Assembly: GCA_903824575.1 (NCBI GenBank) | Contig: CAIJXJ010000183.1 | Span: forward strand, 1-43,719 | DNA from: an uncultured Methylobacillus sp. | Lineage (GTDB): Bacteria; Pseudomonadota; Gammaproteobacteria; Burkholderiales; Methylophilaceae | Reading direction: 5' to 3' | DNA: 43,719 bases | Part shown: positions 16,451 to 23,391 of the stretch, in pieces | Layout of the letters: every line of letters starts with the position of its first letter | How positions within the stretch are numbered: position 1 is the first letter of the stretch | Program-made: the position numbers and the translations under genes | Notes under the pieces: generated by a model | Told to the model about the DNA's origin: nothing | Seen by the model: the letters and a program-made list of their open reading frames with translations, nothing else | Database searches by the model: none

Positions 16451-18013
16451 CTACATCCCAAAACCCACACCCCCAACCTTCACCACCGCCAGTAAGGTCT
16501 GAAATGCCTCCGTCACAGCAAGAGCCATTTTGGCACCTTGCTTGGATTCGACTTTGGCAATCTCACCATCCTGATTGTACTCGACGTTAATTTCACCTTT
16601 TCTAATCAATTTAATCTGGATCGGCTTGTTAAGGGCGTTGTACTTGAACGTAAGTTCACGATGCGTATGGTTTGTTTGATTGGTTTCATTGAGGCGAATG
16701 ATTCGATTCTGACTGTCGTAACCGAGAACGATAAGCTGGCCTTCGGTATTGAACAGGCGAATCAAATTGCCAGCGGTGTCATAGGTGAAAATGGAGCTGC
16801 CCTTATTCGATACTATTGCGCTTATTTTGTTGAGTACAGGGTGGTAGAAATACTCTGCAACACTACCATTGGAATAATGTGCACGGATGACCCGTCCTTT
16901 GGTGTCCATCAGGACGTCTTGCATTCCTTCACCTGCGACGTCGCCAAAGTGAGTTAGTCTTTGAACACCCGTTGCATCAGCTGTAAATGAAAATTCTTCC
17001 TCTTTGGTCGATTGTTCTCCGCTCGCGTTGGTACTGGTTGTTGTTGTCCAATAATGCAAGGCGTTACCAGGGTCTGTTCTATATGTGTAGCTTCTTTTCG
17101 ATCCATCAACTTCAGCAACGGATTTGATATGGGTTGATTCATCGTACTGCATGTCCATGTGCGTGTGATCGATGTAACCGATCTGCGTCATATTGTGAGA
17201 GCTGTCGTAATCGTAACGGTAGAAATTCCCGCCGATTTCATTCGACAAGAGCAGATTGTCCTGTTCGTCATAGTGGTAATAATGCACGACAGGTTGCGTT
17301 TGGTCGGTCTGAGTCCTGGCAATATGCCCGGCGGCTGTCCACTCCAGGAATATCTTCAACCCTTGAGTATCTTCAATCCGGTCAGGATATTTTCCGGCGT
17401 AATGGATGGTGAATTTGTACCCATCACTTTCTTGTCTGATCAGATGTCCAGCCAGATCGAAATACTCAACTGCAGATCCGCAAGTCGTACGCTGGTATTC
17501 ATCATCAATACGTGTGATCACGGATTCTGGACAATTACGCATTTGGGCTTTGGCGCCTTTTGGCAGTTGGCTTTGGATTCCATACGCCAAAACCTTTGTA
17601 ATTCGCAAAGCTGCGTCAGTCGTCAACTTGTGGCGGAGGTCTTCGACTTCAGCCGCGTCAAGATAGTCATGCCGAGCGGCTTCACTAATGATCTTATCTA
17701 CCCCTGCCTCTAAATTCTTGCCTTGTTCCGGGGTGTAGTAATTGGTCTGCCCGGTCCCATGATCACGCACCACGACGGTATTGTCCGGCATCACCACCAA
17801 TCGCGTCTCATAAGGGGATCCCCAGCCGTAACCGAACCAGCCATTCGCTGTTGCTTTGGAATTGTAGGTCCGCGACAAATTAAGTTCATGCCCCCCGGAT
17901 TCCTGGGTGATGTCATGATAGGTGATGTAAAAATCCCCGTTCTTGGTATTCACTTCCGCCATGGCAAGGCCAGGGATAAGCAACAATGCCGCACTAAATG
18001 CTAATAATTTCAT
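16451..18013 (-). CDS. Exported RHS/YD-repeat protein
   Basis: A 520-aa protein with a signal peptide (MKLLAFSAALLLIPGLAMA). AGGAATCGG precedes the ATG. The N-terminal part (GHELNLSRTYNSKATANGWFG) is the DUF6531-like opening of RHS proteins. From ~residue 200 many YD repeats follow (YHYDEQDNLLLSNEIGGN, YRYDYDSSHNMTQIGYID, FTYDTAGNLIRLFNTEGQ, GYDSQNRIIRLNE). The end lacks the RHS core PxxxxDPxGL cleavage motif and any toxin domain; it closes with a hydrophobic helix (KMALAVTEAFQTLLAVVKVG). It is probably a periplasmic or surface scaffold and not a delivered toxin. It lies 29 bases after the MORN gene, so likely co-transcribed. Confidence 0.82.
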   Translation of the reverse strand: MKLLAFSAALLLIPGLAMAEVNTKNGDFYITYHDITQESGGHELNLSRTYNSKATANGWFGYGWGSPYETRLVVMPDNTVVVRDHGTGQTNYYTPEQGKNLEAGVDKIISEAARHDYLDAAEVEDLRHKLTTDAALRITKVLAYGIQSQLPKGAKAQMRNCPESVITRIDDEYQRTTCGSAVEYFDLAGHLIRQESDGYKFTIHYAGKYPDRIEDTQGLKIFLEWTAAGHIARTQTDQTQPVVHYYHYDEQDNLLLSNEIGGNFYRYDYDSSHNMTQIGYIDHTHMDMQYDESTHIKSVAEVDGSKRSYTYRTDPGNALHYWTTTTSTNASGEQSTKEEEFSFTADATGVQRLTHFGDVAGEGMQDVLMDTKGRVIRAHYSNGSVAEYFYHPVLNKISAIVSNKGSSIFTYDTAGNLIRLFNTEGQLIVLGYDSQNRIIRLNETNQTNHTHRELTFKYNALNKPIQIKLIRKGEINVEYNQDGEIAKVESKQGAKMALAVTEAFQTLLAVVKVGGVGFGM

Positions 18014-18042
18014 GATCCGATTCCTGTGTTCGTAGCCGAGAC

Positions 18043-19134
18043 TTATTGGGCCGTCAGTGGTGCATCCAGAACGAGCTTGCCGTTCTTAAAAGTGGCGCTG
18101 TAGCGACTACCATCTTTTTTGGTTGCGACGCCGGGGCCAGCCGATTCATTTGCTTGCCAGTTGGCGGAGAAAGTCGTGCCGTCGCTGGTGGTGTACAAGC
18201 CCTTGCCCTGCATGTCTCCCTGACGCCACTCACCTTCGTAGCGGTCACCGTTGGCCCAGACTTTGACACCATGGCCTGTTCTGCCATCGGCCTGGTAATC
18301 GCCTTCATAACGGTCTTTACCGTCATGCCAGGTCATGATGCCTTTGCCTATTTGCTTATCATCGAACCAATCGCCTTCGTATCGGGTAGGTTGATACACG
18401 TTCTCAGGTCTATTAATGGGGAAGATCAGAACGCCCTTGCCTTGCCTCTTGTCATTTCGCCACTCACCTTCGTAGTGTTCGCCATTCGAATAGTCCATTG
18501 TTCCAGTGCCGTGTTTTAGGTTCTTGCGAAATTCCCCCTCATAAGAGGCCTTTCCATCCGCCCAGTGATAAATCCCTTTGCCCTGGCGCAAGCCATCCAC
18601 GAAATGGCCCTCGTACCTATGCCCATTGGGAAAGGTTTGCACTCCTGTGCCATTCATTTTGTCCGCCCGCCATTCGCCTTCGTACTGATTGCCCTTGGCC
18701 CACTTCATGACGCCATGACCGTTACGCTGATCGTCATGCCATTCACCCTCGTATTGATCCTGCACTTCTGAGGTGCTCGCCCAAGAGAATGTGCCTTGCC
18801 CATTACGCTTGTCATCTCGCCACTCACCCTCGTAGCGGTCAGAGTTCGGCCACTTTAAAGTACCCTTGCCGTGCATCTTGCCGGCCAGAAGTTCCCCTTC
18901 ATACTTTTGATTCGGGCTGCCATGCGAAGACCACTGCAATATCCCTTGGCCGTTAGCTTTGCCGTCAACGCAACTGCCGGACCACTCGATGCTTTCACCG
19001 GCATCAGGAAAGGCGCCGTAGACTTCACAACCTGTTTTAGCATCCTTGATCCATTGATCACCACCCATGGCATGAGCGCTTAATGGCGACAGAACGAAGC
19101 CTGCCAACAACATAGTTTTAACAAAATTATTCAA
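18043..19134 (-). CDS. Exported MORN-repeat protein
   Basis: A 363-aa protein starting at TTG 19134; GGAG sits about 8 bases upstream and the signal peptide MNNFVKTMLLAGFVLSPLSAHA follows at once. From ~residue 50 to 345 there are about twelve MORN repeats of ~23 residues (YEGEWRDDKRNGQGTF, YEGEWHDDQRNGHGVM, YEGEFRKNLKHGTGTM, and so on). MORN repeats form extended beta ribbons used in scaffolding and lipid or protein binding. Two Cys near the N-terminus (TGCEVYG, GSCVDG) fit a periplasmic location. It lies between the small gene at 19168-19440 and the RHS gene with gaps of about 30 bases, so one operon. Confidence 0.88.
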   Translation of the reverse strand: MNNFVKTMLLAGFVLSPLSAHAMGGDQWIKDAKTGCEVYGAFPDAGESIEWSGSCVDGKANGQGILQWSSHGSPNQKYEGELLAGKMHGKGTLKWPNSDRYEGEWRDDKRNGQGTFSWASTSEVQDQYEGEWHDDQRNGHGVMKWAKGNQYEGEWRADKMNGTGVQTFPNGHRYEGHFVDGLRQGKGIYHWADGKASYEGEFRKNLKHGTGTMDYSNGEHYEGEWRNDKRQGKGVLIFPINRPENVYQPTRYEGDWFDDKQIGKGIMTWHDGKDRYEGDYQADGRTGHGVKVWANGDRYEGEWRQGDMQGKGLYTTSDGTTFSANWQANESAGPGVATKKDGSRYSATFKNGKLVLDAPLTAQ

Positions 19135-19167
19135 TTTAAATTCTCCGTCCGACGTATGGTTGCGACA

Positions 19168-19440
19168 TCATGAATCGCCCAGGCACTGCAACTGCGCTTT
19201 AATCTTGACCACTTCCTGCTGCATCTTGCCCCACTTTTCATAGCTGTGACACACGCAAAAAGTATCCGAGGCCTGATCACATCCTTTTTGCAACATCAAC
19301 TGAAAGAGCGGTTCGACGTCCAGCCAACCAGTGCCCGTGTCCATCTCGATAGGGCAATACAAGTCATTTTCGTTGTCGGCGATTTGCTCGCGGATCACAT
19401 GCCCGTTTTTATACAGCGTCAGTTTGACTGGATAAGACAT
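19168..19440 (-). CDS. Small protein of unknown function downstream of DGR target 1
   Basis: A 90-aa protein starting at ATG 19440 (MSYPVKLTLYKNGHV), with GAG about 8 bases before; the in-frame ATG at 19464 lacks a better site. It has cysteines in LYCPIEM, GCDQASDTFCVCHSYE and a C-terminal QCLGDS. No signal peptide is seen, so it is probably cytoplasmic. The Cys cluster could bind metal. Same strand as target 1 (269 bases away) and MORN (33 bases away). Confidence 0.6.
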   Translation of the reverse strand: MSYPVKLTLYKNGHVIREQIADNENDLYCPIEMDTGTGWLDVEPLFQLMLQKGCDQASDTFCVCHSYEKWGKMQQEVVKIKAQLQCLGDS

Positions 19441-19683
19441 CGTTTTTCTCATTAGTGGTGCCATGAGTATTTAGACGCAGGCCTTATGAATTTGTCAGGA
19501 ACTAGGCCCTACATTCCTGAAAATTGAAAAAATTTTTATAAAACCTCCCCTTATGCCCATTGCTTAGTCACCGTTGGCATAACTCATTCACTCAATCAGA
19601 CAAACATTTACGGTTTTAATGATGACCTGCAGTTCCTTGTGCAAATTCAGCAAGGGGTAAAGGGGTAAAGGTACAAGGACTAA

Positions 19684-19719
19684 GCTCCCTCCCACTTCGC
19701 TACGCTACGTTACGGGAGC
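19684..19719 (-). promoter_or_regulatory. Stem-loop after VR1 (candidate DGR retrohoming hairpin)
   Basis: Arms gctccc (19684-19689) and gggagc (19714-19719), identical to those at target 2, with the stop codon of target 1 in the loop. The TR side (20461-20494) lacks this structure, as expected if it marks the recipient site. Confidence 0.55.
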
Positions 19720-20342
19720 GTTCTGGCAAGACGGAAGCCGTCGTTGCTGCCCCGAAACGCAGGGCCGTCGTAGCAGCGATACGCCGCGCGGGCGCCCTGC
19801 GGTTCGCTGCCCCACGAACCGCCACGCAGCACACGAGCGTCGCAAATGCTATCGTAGCAATCTTCCACCCATTCCCATACATTACCTGACATGTCGTAGA
19901 AGCCCCAGGCATTCGGCTTTTTACCTGCTACCGGACTGGTTTCACCACCGCTGTTATTTGTAGTCCATGCCACTTTGTCTACATCATTTCCGCCGCAATA
20001 GGTGTCTTGGCTTCCAGCCCGACAAGCATATTCCCACTCAGCCTCGGAGGGTAACCGGTATTCTTGTCCGGTTTTCCTGTTAAGTCGCTTGATATAGAGT
20101 TTCACATCGATCCAGCTCACATTCTCTACCGGGCAATCGTCACCGCATTTATTAAAGTGACTGGGGTTCTCGCCCATCACAGCAACCCATTGCGCTTGTG
20201 TGACTTCGGTCTTGCCCATCTCGAAGTTATGGCCGGGAATGGGGATCATCGGAATACTTATCGCCCCGGCATCGGCAGCATGGGCAGCAGGGATCAGACT
20301 GACCGCCAATACGGTAGCGGCTAAAATGGATTTTAGTTTCAC
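19710..20342 (-). CDS. DGR target 1: exported FGE/C-type-lectin-fold variable protein
   Basis: A 210-aa protein starting at GTG 20342, immediately after the TAA of the RT gene (20345-20343); its ribosome site GAGGAGAA is inside the last RT codons. Signal peptide MKLKSILAATVLAVSLIPAAHA. FGE-fold motifs: GKTEVTQAQWVAVMGENP, CPVENVSWIDVKLYI, YRLPSEAEWEYACRAGS, YCGGND, GFYDMSGNVWEWVEDC. Residues ~171-207 are encoded by VR1 (RGGSWGSEPQGARAAY, ending GFRLAR). FGE catalytic cysteines are absent, so ligand binding is the likely role, as in other DGR targets with this fold. Periplasmic or secreted. Confidence 0.93.
   Translation of the reverse strand: MKLKSILAATVLAVSLIPAAHAADAGAISIPMIPIPGHNFEMGKTEVTQAQWVAVMGENPSHFNKCGDDCPVENVSWIDVKLYIKRLNRKTGQEYRLPSEAEWEYACRAGSQDTYCGGNDVDKVAWTTNNSGGETSPVAGKKPNAWGFYDMSGNVWEWVEDCYDSICDARVLRGGSWGSEPQGARAAYRCYDGPAFRGSNDGFRLARTLP
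19722..19832 (-). repeat. Variable repeat 1 (VR1)
   Basis: 111 bp aligned without gaps to the TR. All 19 differences fall on adenines of the TR sense strand (thymines on the plus strand), for example TR AAA to TTT in one Lys codon and many AAC codons changed. No other base differs. Confidence 0.95.
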
Positions 20343-21704
20343 TTAATTCTCCTCGATGTTGTGTTCGTTAAGAGCGCCGTCCGTTGCCTCTCGGCCAAAA
20401 CGGACGGCGGGTGCTGCCTTAGCTTTGCCCATCCTGAACGCTCTTTCTCTCGCCCAGACGGTCCATGAACCGCCTGGTTCCGGGGGTAGAGCAATCTGGC
20501 AAGACGGAAGCCGTTGTTGTTGTTCCGTTTCGCAGGGTCGTTGTTGTTGCGATTCGCCGCGCGGGCGTTCTGTGGTTCGTTGTTCCACGAACCGCCACGC
20601 AGCACGGATGGGCAAGCCTTCAATAGCGGGATCAAACCACCCGCCACGGAAGATGGTCTGGCGCAAGCGCCGGGTATCAGCATGGCTCGCGTGCGCAATC
20701 CAGGACTGAATACGCTGGCGTATAGCCGTTTCGTTTTGGTCGCCATTTTTCCAGCGAGTGCGTAATGCTTGCAACCTTCCTCGGAAGCGTTGAACATTCT
20801 CTGGCGGCAGTGTGCGCATCCCTCCACGGTGCAGCACATAACCGAGAAATTGCGCAGGTTCGGCTGTTGCCGAGATAAAGGTTTTGCGTGGGTGCAGTAG
20901 CAATCTGCGCCCCGCGAGATAGGTTGCCATTTGAGCTTGCCAGCGCTCAAGGGTAGCGATATCGTTGGCGAACAGGGCAAAGTCATCCACATAGCGCAAG
21001 TATGGTGCGCGCAGCACTTCTTTGACGTAATGATCGAAACCATTGAGGTAAATATTGCCAAATAACTGGCTGGTGAGATTGCCCAGTGGTAGACCAAGTT
21101 TACGTCCCGCAAACGTAAGCAGATCATCACCGGGAAACAGAATATTGACGGGCTCTTGCGGGTTGGAGCCATCCACGATGATGTCGAGCAAGTCGAGTGT
21201 GCGTGGACAGGTAATGCGGCGGCGGTAATCGCACTTCAAAATAGCATGGTCAATTGCCGGAAAGTAACGATAGATATCACAGCGCAACACGTAGCGATAG
21301 CGATCCCGGTAGTGTTCGTAACGTGCCACGGCACGATGTTGTCCAAAACCCACACGGTTAGCATAACTATCATTAATGAAGCCGCGCTCAAACAAGGGGG
21401 CGACGACATCGCACAGAGCGTGGTGGATGACTCGATCCGCAAACGGCGCGGCTGAGATACGGCGCGGCTTGGGGTCGCGTACTTCGATGACGGTGTAGCC
21501 ACCCCCCTGCCAAGTACCAGATTGCAATTGGTCACGCAACTGAATCAGGGACTTCTCCTGGCGATTGAGAAAGGCCGATACCCCTGGCTTGCTGCGCTTG
21601 CCACAGGCCGCTCGCTGCATGGCTTGCAGTAAATGTGGAAAGCTGGCGATCTGCTCGAACATAGGACAATCCGAATGAACTACAGATTTATCAGCCCTTA
21701 CCAT
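20343..21704 (-). CDS. DGR reverse transcriptase
   Basis: A 453-aa protein from ATG 21704 (GGAGAAAGG upstream); a GTG at 21725 would add 7 residues. RT motifs: RCDIYRYFPAIDH with catalytic Asp143, GLPLGNLTSQLFGNIYLN (motif with SQ, typical of DGR and related group enzymes), and LRYVDDFALF with Asp240-Asp241. An FLGYVLHRGGMR segment follows. No endonuclease or RNase H domain is seen. It uses the TR transcript as template for mutagenic cDNA. Residues ~367-404 are read through the TR in a different phase, giving a Gln/Glu/Thr-rich tail (ESQQQRPCETEQQQR), followed by ~49 residues. It overlaps Avd by 14 bases and abuts target 1. Confidence 0.95.
   Translation of the reverse strand: MVRADKSVVHSDCPMFEQIASFPHLLQAMQRAACGKRSKPGVSAFLNRQEKSLIQLRDQLQSGTWQGGGYTVIEVRDPKPRRISAAPFADRVIHHALCDVVAPLFERGFINDSYANRVGFGQHRAVARYEHYRDRYRYVLRCDIYRYFPAIDHAILKCDYRRRITCPRTLDLLDIIVDGSNPQEPVNILFPGDDLLTFAGRKLGLPLGNLTSQLFGNIYLNGFDHYVKEVLRAPYLRYVDDFALFANDIATLERWQAQMATYLAGRRLLLHPRKTFISATAEPAQFLGYVLHRGGMRTLPPENVQRFRGRLQALRTRWKNGDQNETAIRQRIQSWIAHASHADTRRLRQTIFRGGWFDPAIEGLPIRAAWRFVEQRTTERPRGESQQQRPCETEQQQRLPSCQIALPPEPGGSWTVWARERAFRMGKAKAAPAVRFGREATDGALNEHNIEEN
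20495..20605 (-). repeat. Template repeat (TR) of the DGR
   Basis: 111 bp with 32 adenines on the sense (minus) strand, mostly as AAC codons: in the target frame it would read RGGSWNNEPQNARAANRNNN, then DPAKRNNNNGFRLAR. AAC codons mutated at the two A positions give NNC, which never encodes stop. It lies wholly inside the RT reading frame, in another phase. Just past the 3' end, TR reads ...ccagaTTgctc while both VRs read ...ccagaACgctc, so the IMH-type boundary differs at two bases. Confidence 0.95.
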
Positions 21705-22065
21705 GACTCGCCTTTCTCCAGCCACCGATCAGTCTACCAATTTCCAGCAATGCGTCAGCAGCAAATTCGTAACGGCGCAGATCGAGGTGATTGAGGTCTC
21801 GTGCCAATCGCAGCATGAATCGTAACTTTTCCAGGCGCAGATTGGCGGCGCCCAGTGCCGCCAACGGCTCGCGGCTGTATGTAGCCTCGATCAATCCATC
21901 AAGCACGTCATGCGCCAGCATCTGCATACGGTCACCTAACAGGAAGCGCTGACTACGCGGAAACTTTTCCAAAGTGGGAATCAGCCACAATTGGAATCGG
22001 TACATTTTTTCCAACACCACGCCGTGGCTGCGCATAGTTTCAGCCATTATGAGCGACTCTGGCAT
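21691..22065 (-). CDS. avd: Avd-like DGR accessory protein
   Basis: A 124-aa, all-helical, basic protein (LEKMYRFQLWLIPTLEKFPRSQRFLLGDRMQ, LDGLIEATYS, NLRLEKLRFMLRLARDLNHLDLRRYEFAADALLEIGRLIGGW, quoted in parts). This is the four-helix-bundle pattern of Avd / 23S rRNA intervening-sequence proteins; Avd forms a barrel-shaped pentamer that binds the RT and the template RNA. Its stop overlaps the RT start by 14 bases, so the two are coupled. No strong ribosome site is seen for ATG 22065; in-frame ATGs at 22047 and 22035 are alternatives. Confidence 0.9.
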   Translation of the reverse strand: MPESLIMAETMRSHGVVLEKMYRFQLWLIPTLEKFPRSQRFLLGDRMQMLAHDVLDGLIEATYSREPLAALGAANLRLEKLRFMLRLARDLNHLDLRRYEFAADALLEIGRLIGGWRKASHGKG

Positions 22066-22394
22066 AGGAAATAATTGTTTTGCATCAGCGAACTTTTTTT
22101 GAAGTGCAGTCTGTCAGAGCAAGAACCAGAAGTGTGGAAGTACGTAAACATTTAGACTCCCCCTTTTGCGTCAGAGTGCAATTTAATAATCGTTCGCCGT
22201 CTATCGTATGGGTAAAGTTGGAGCTTTCACGTACTGTGGCGACCTCCCGTACTGATTTTATTATGTACTTTAGTCAAGATAGGCTTGGAAATCATCTCCG
22301 CAGGTGGAATGGCCAAGAAATTGTGAGCCAAAGTCAGTGCGACGATTTGGATTAATTAATGGTCGCACTGTATCTCACACAAAATGAGGTCAAA
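22066..22394. other. Non-coding region upstream of the DGR operon
   Basis: About 330 bases that should contain the promoter of avd-RT-TR-target 1. A 91-codon open frame on the plus strand starts at TTG with no ribosome site and is not convincing. No clear -35/-10 pair was identified by eye. Confidence 0.4.
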
Positions 22395-22580
22395 TTAAAC
22401 CTTAAAACACTTCTGCCATGAGTTTCCCTGGTATTGCTGGTACTCCATGCACTCGCGCAAAGTGTCAAAAGTTGCCTGTTTTTGTGAGCACTGATCTGGA
22501 ACGCAAGTGCGCCAAGCAGCAAACGCGCTATTTGAAAAAGCCATCATTATTGCCAAACAAACTACTGATTTCCTTAACAT
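22395..22580 (-). CDS. Small exported Cys-containing protein
   Basis: A 61-aa protein starting at ATG 22580 with AAGGGG about 7 bases upstream. Signal peptide MLRKSVVCLAIMMAFSNSAFA. The mature ~40 residues contain four cysteines (RTCVPDQCSQ, RECMEY, WQKCFKV), probably two disulfides. No family recognised. Confidence 0.65.
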   Translation of the reverse strand: MLRKSVVCLAIMMAFSNSAFAAWRTCVPDQCSQKQATFDTLRECMEYQQYQGNSWQKCFKV

Positions 22581-22773
22581 GCTAATTCCCCTTTGCAATT
22601 TAAAAAATCCTACCCGTCATTACATTCCAGCCCCAGATTAATCGACGTTCAATTTCCAGATCAATCCAATTTCAATTATTATCCTTATTCAATAACTTTG
22701 ATATCAGTAAAAAGCCTAGAGCTTTCTAGGTAAAATACCTGGACGAAAGGTGCCGAACGTTTATGAGTGCTGG

Positions 22774-23337
22774 TTATTCAACCCCATAAACAATGTCGAC
22801 TCGACGATTCTTGGCCCAGCAAGTTTCGTTTTGTTCGTTGCAACTCGGCATTTCCTTGCCGTAGCTTGATGTTTCAATCTGCTTGCTCGGCACGCCATAG
22901 ACATTCATCACACCTTTAACGGTCGCCGCACGGGACTGACCTAAGGCCAGGTTGTATTCACGGCTACCACGTTCATCCGTATTGCCCTGAAGCATGACGT
23001 TCACATTCGGATGAGCCACCAGATATTTGGCATGCGCCCCAATAATTTGACGATATTGGTCCTTGACCCCAACCTCATTAAAATCAAAGTAAATTTTGTG
23101 TTCCGATGGAATTCCGTCAGTATCCGTCAGTAATTTCTCTTTAATATCACCCTTTTTAATCACCCCAATATCCGCGCCCGGTCCAGCATGGGGTTGCTCT
23201 GGTGTAGAGGGGGTGACCTTATGGGCTGGTATGCTCTTGTCTTCCACGGATGAAGGATTCGGCTCCTTCACATTGTTCGCACCGCATGCCGTCAACAATA
23301 AAATCAGGGACAAACCACCTAAACTATATTTGTTCAT
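22774..23337 (-). CDS. Pal-like OmpA-family lipoprotein
   Basis: A 187-aa lipoprotein: signal MNKYSLGGLSLILLLTAC with lipobox LTAC (Cys18), a Pro-rich linker, then a C-terminal OmpA/Pal peptidoglycan-binding domain from ~residue 80 (IYFDFNEVGVKDQYRQII, GNTDERGSREYNLALGQSRA, SSYGKEMP, NRRVDIVY). The NTDERGS...LGQ.RA stretch is characteristic of Pal. Tol genes are not adjacent, so this may be a second Pal-type protein and not the housekeeping one. GAGG precedes the ATG. Cys pair in PSCNEQNETCW is common in proteobacterial Pal. Confidence 0.88.
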   Translation of the reverse strand: MNKYSLGGLSLILLLTACGANNVKEPNPSSVEDKSIPAHKVTPSTPEQPHAGPGADIGVIKKGDIKEKLLTDTDGIPSEHKIYFDFNEVGVKDQYRQIIGAHAKYLVAHPNVNVMLQGNTDERGSREYNLALGQSRAATVKGVMNVYGVPSKQIETSSYGKEMPSCNEQNETCWAKNRRVDIVYGVE

Positions 23338-23391
23338 TTTTCAGACCTCAAATTAACTAGCATGGCTGAGTGAGTAGAAGTAACCGCGGGC

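Larger units (their letters stand above)
19639..19895 (-). repeat. Target 1 copy of the duplicated 3' block (VR plus flank)
   Basis: Gap-free counterpart of 15332-15588. The conserved ~83-base flank after the VR ends at gtgcaaattcagcaagg. Conservation of non-coding flank between the two targets suggests it is needed in cis for retrohoming. Confidence 0.85.
15403..22065 (-). other. Diversity-generating retroelement (DGR) locus
   Basis: All DGR parts are on the minus strand: an Avd-like gene (22065-21691), the reverse transcriptase (21704-20343), the template repeat (20605-20495) inside the RT 3' end, target 1 with VR1 (20342-19710) and, 3.7 kb further on, target 2 with VR2 (16026-15403). Four other minus-strand genes lie between the targets. 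In DGRs the RT copies TR RNA with adenine-specific errors and the cDNA replaces the VR (retrohoming), changing the ligand-binding face of the target. The TR and VRs are each 111 bp with no gaps and, apart from one base in VR2, differ only at TR adenines, which is diagnostic. Confidence 0.93.

Noticed and set aside
16451-18013. RHS protein as a polymorphic toxin
   Set aside because: No C-terminal toxin domain, no RHS core cleavage motif, and no immunity gene beside it.
20339-21172. A 277-codon open frame overlapping the RT, containing RGGSWNNEPQNARAAN
   Set aside because: It is the target-frame reading of the TR plus a shadow of the RT gene. There is no start signal, and upstream it does not resemble the FGE fold; the TR explains the match.
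22080-22355. 91-codon plus-strand frame upstream of avd
   Set aside because: TTG start without ribosome site and no protein-like pattern; more likely the DGR upstream region.
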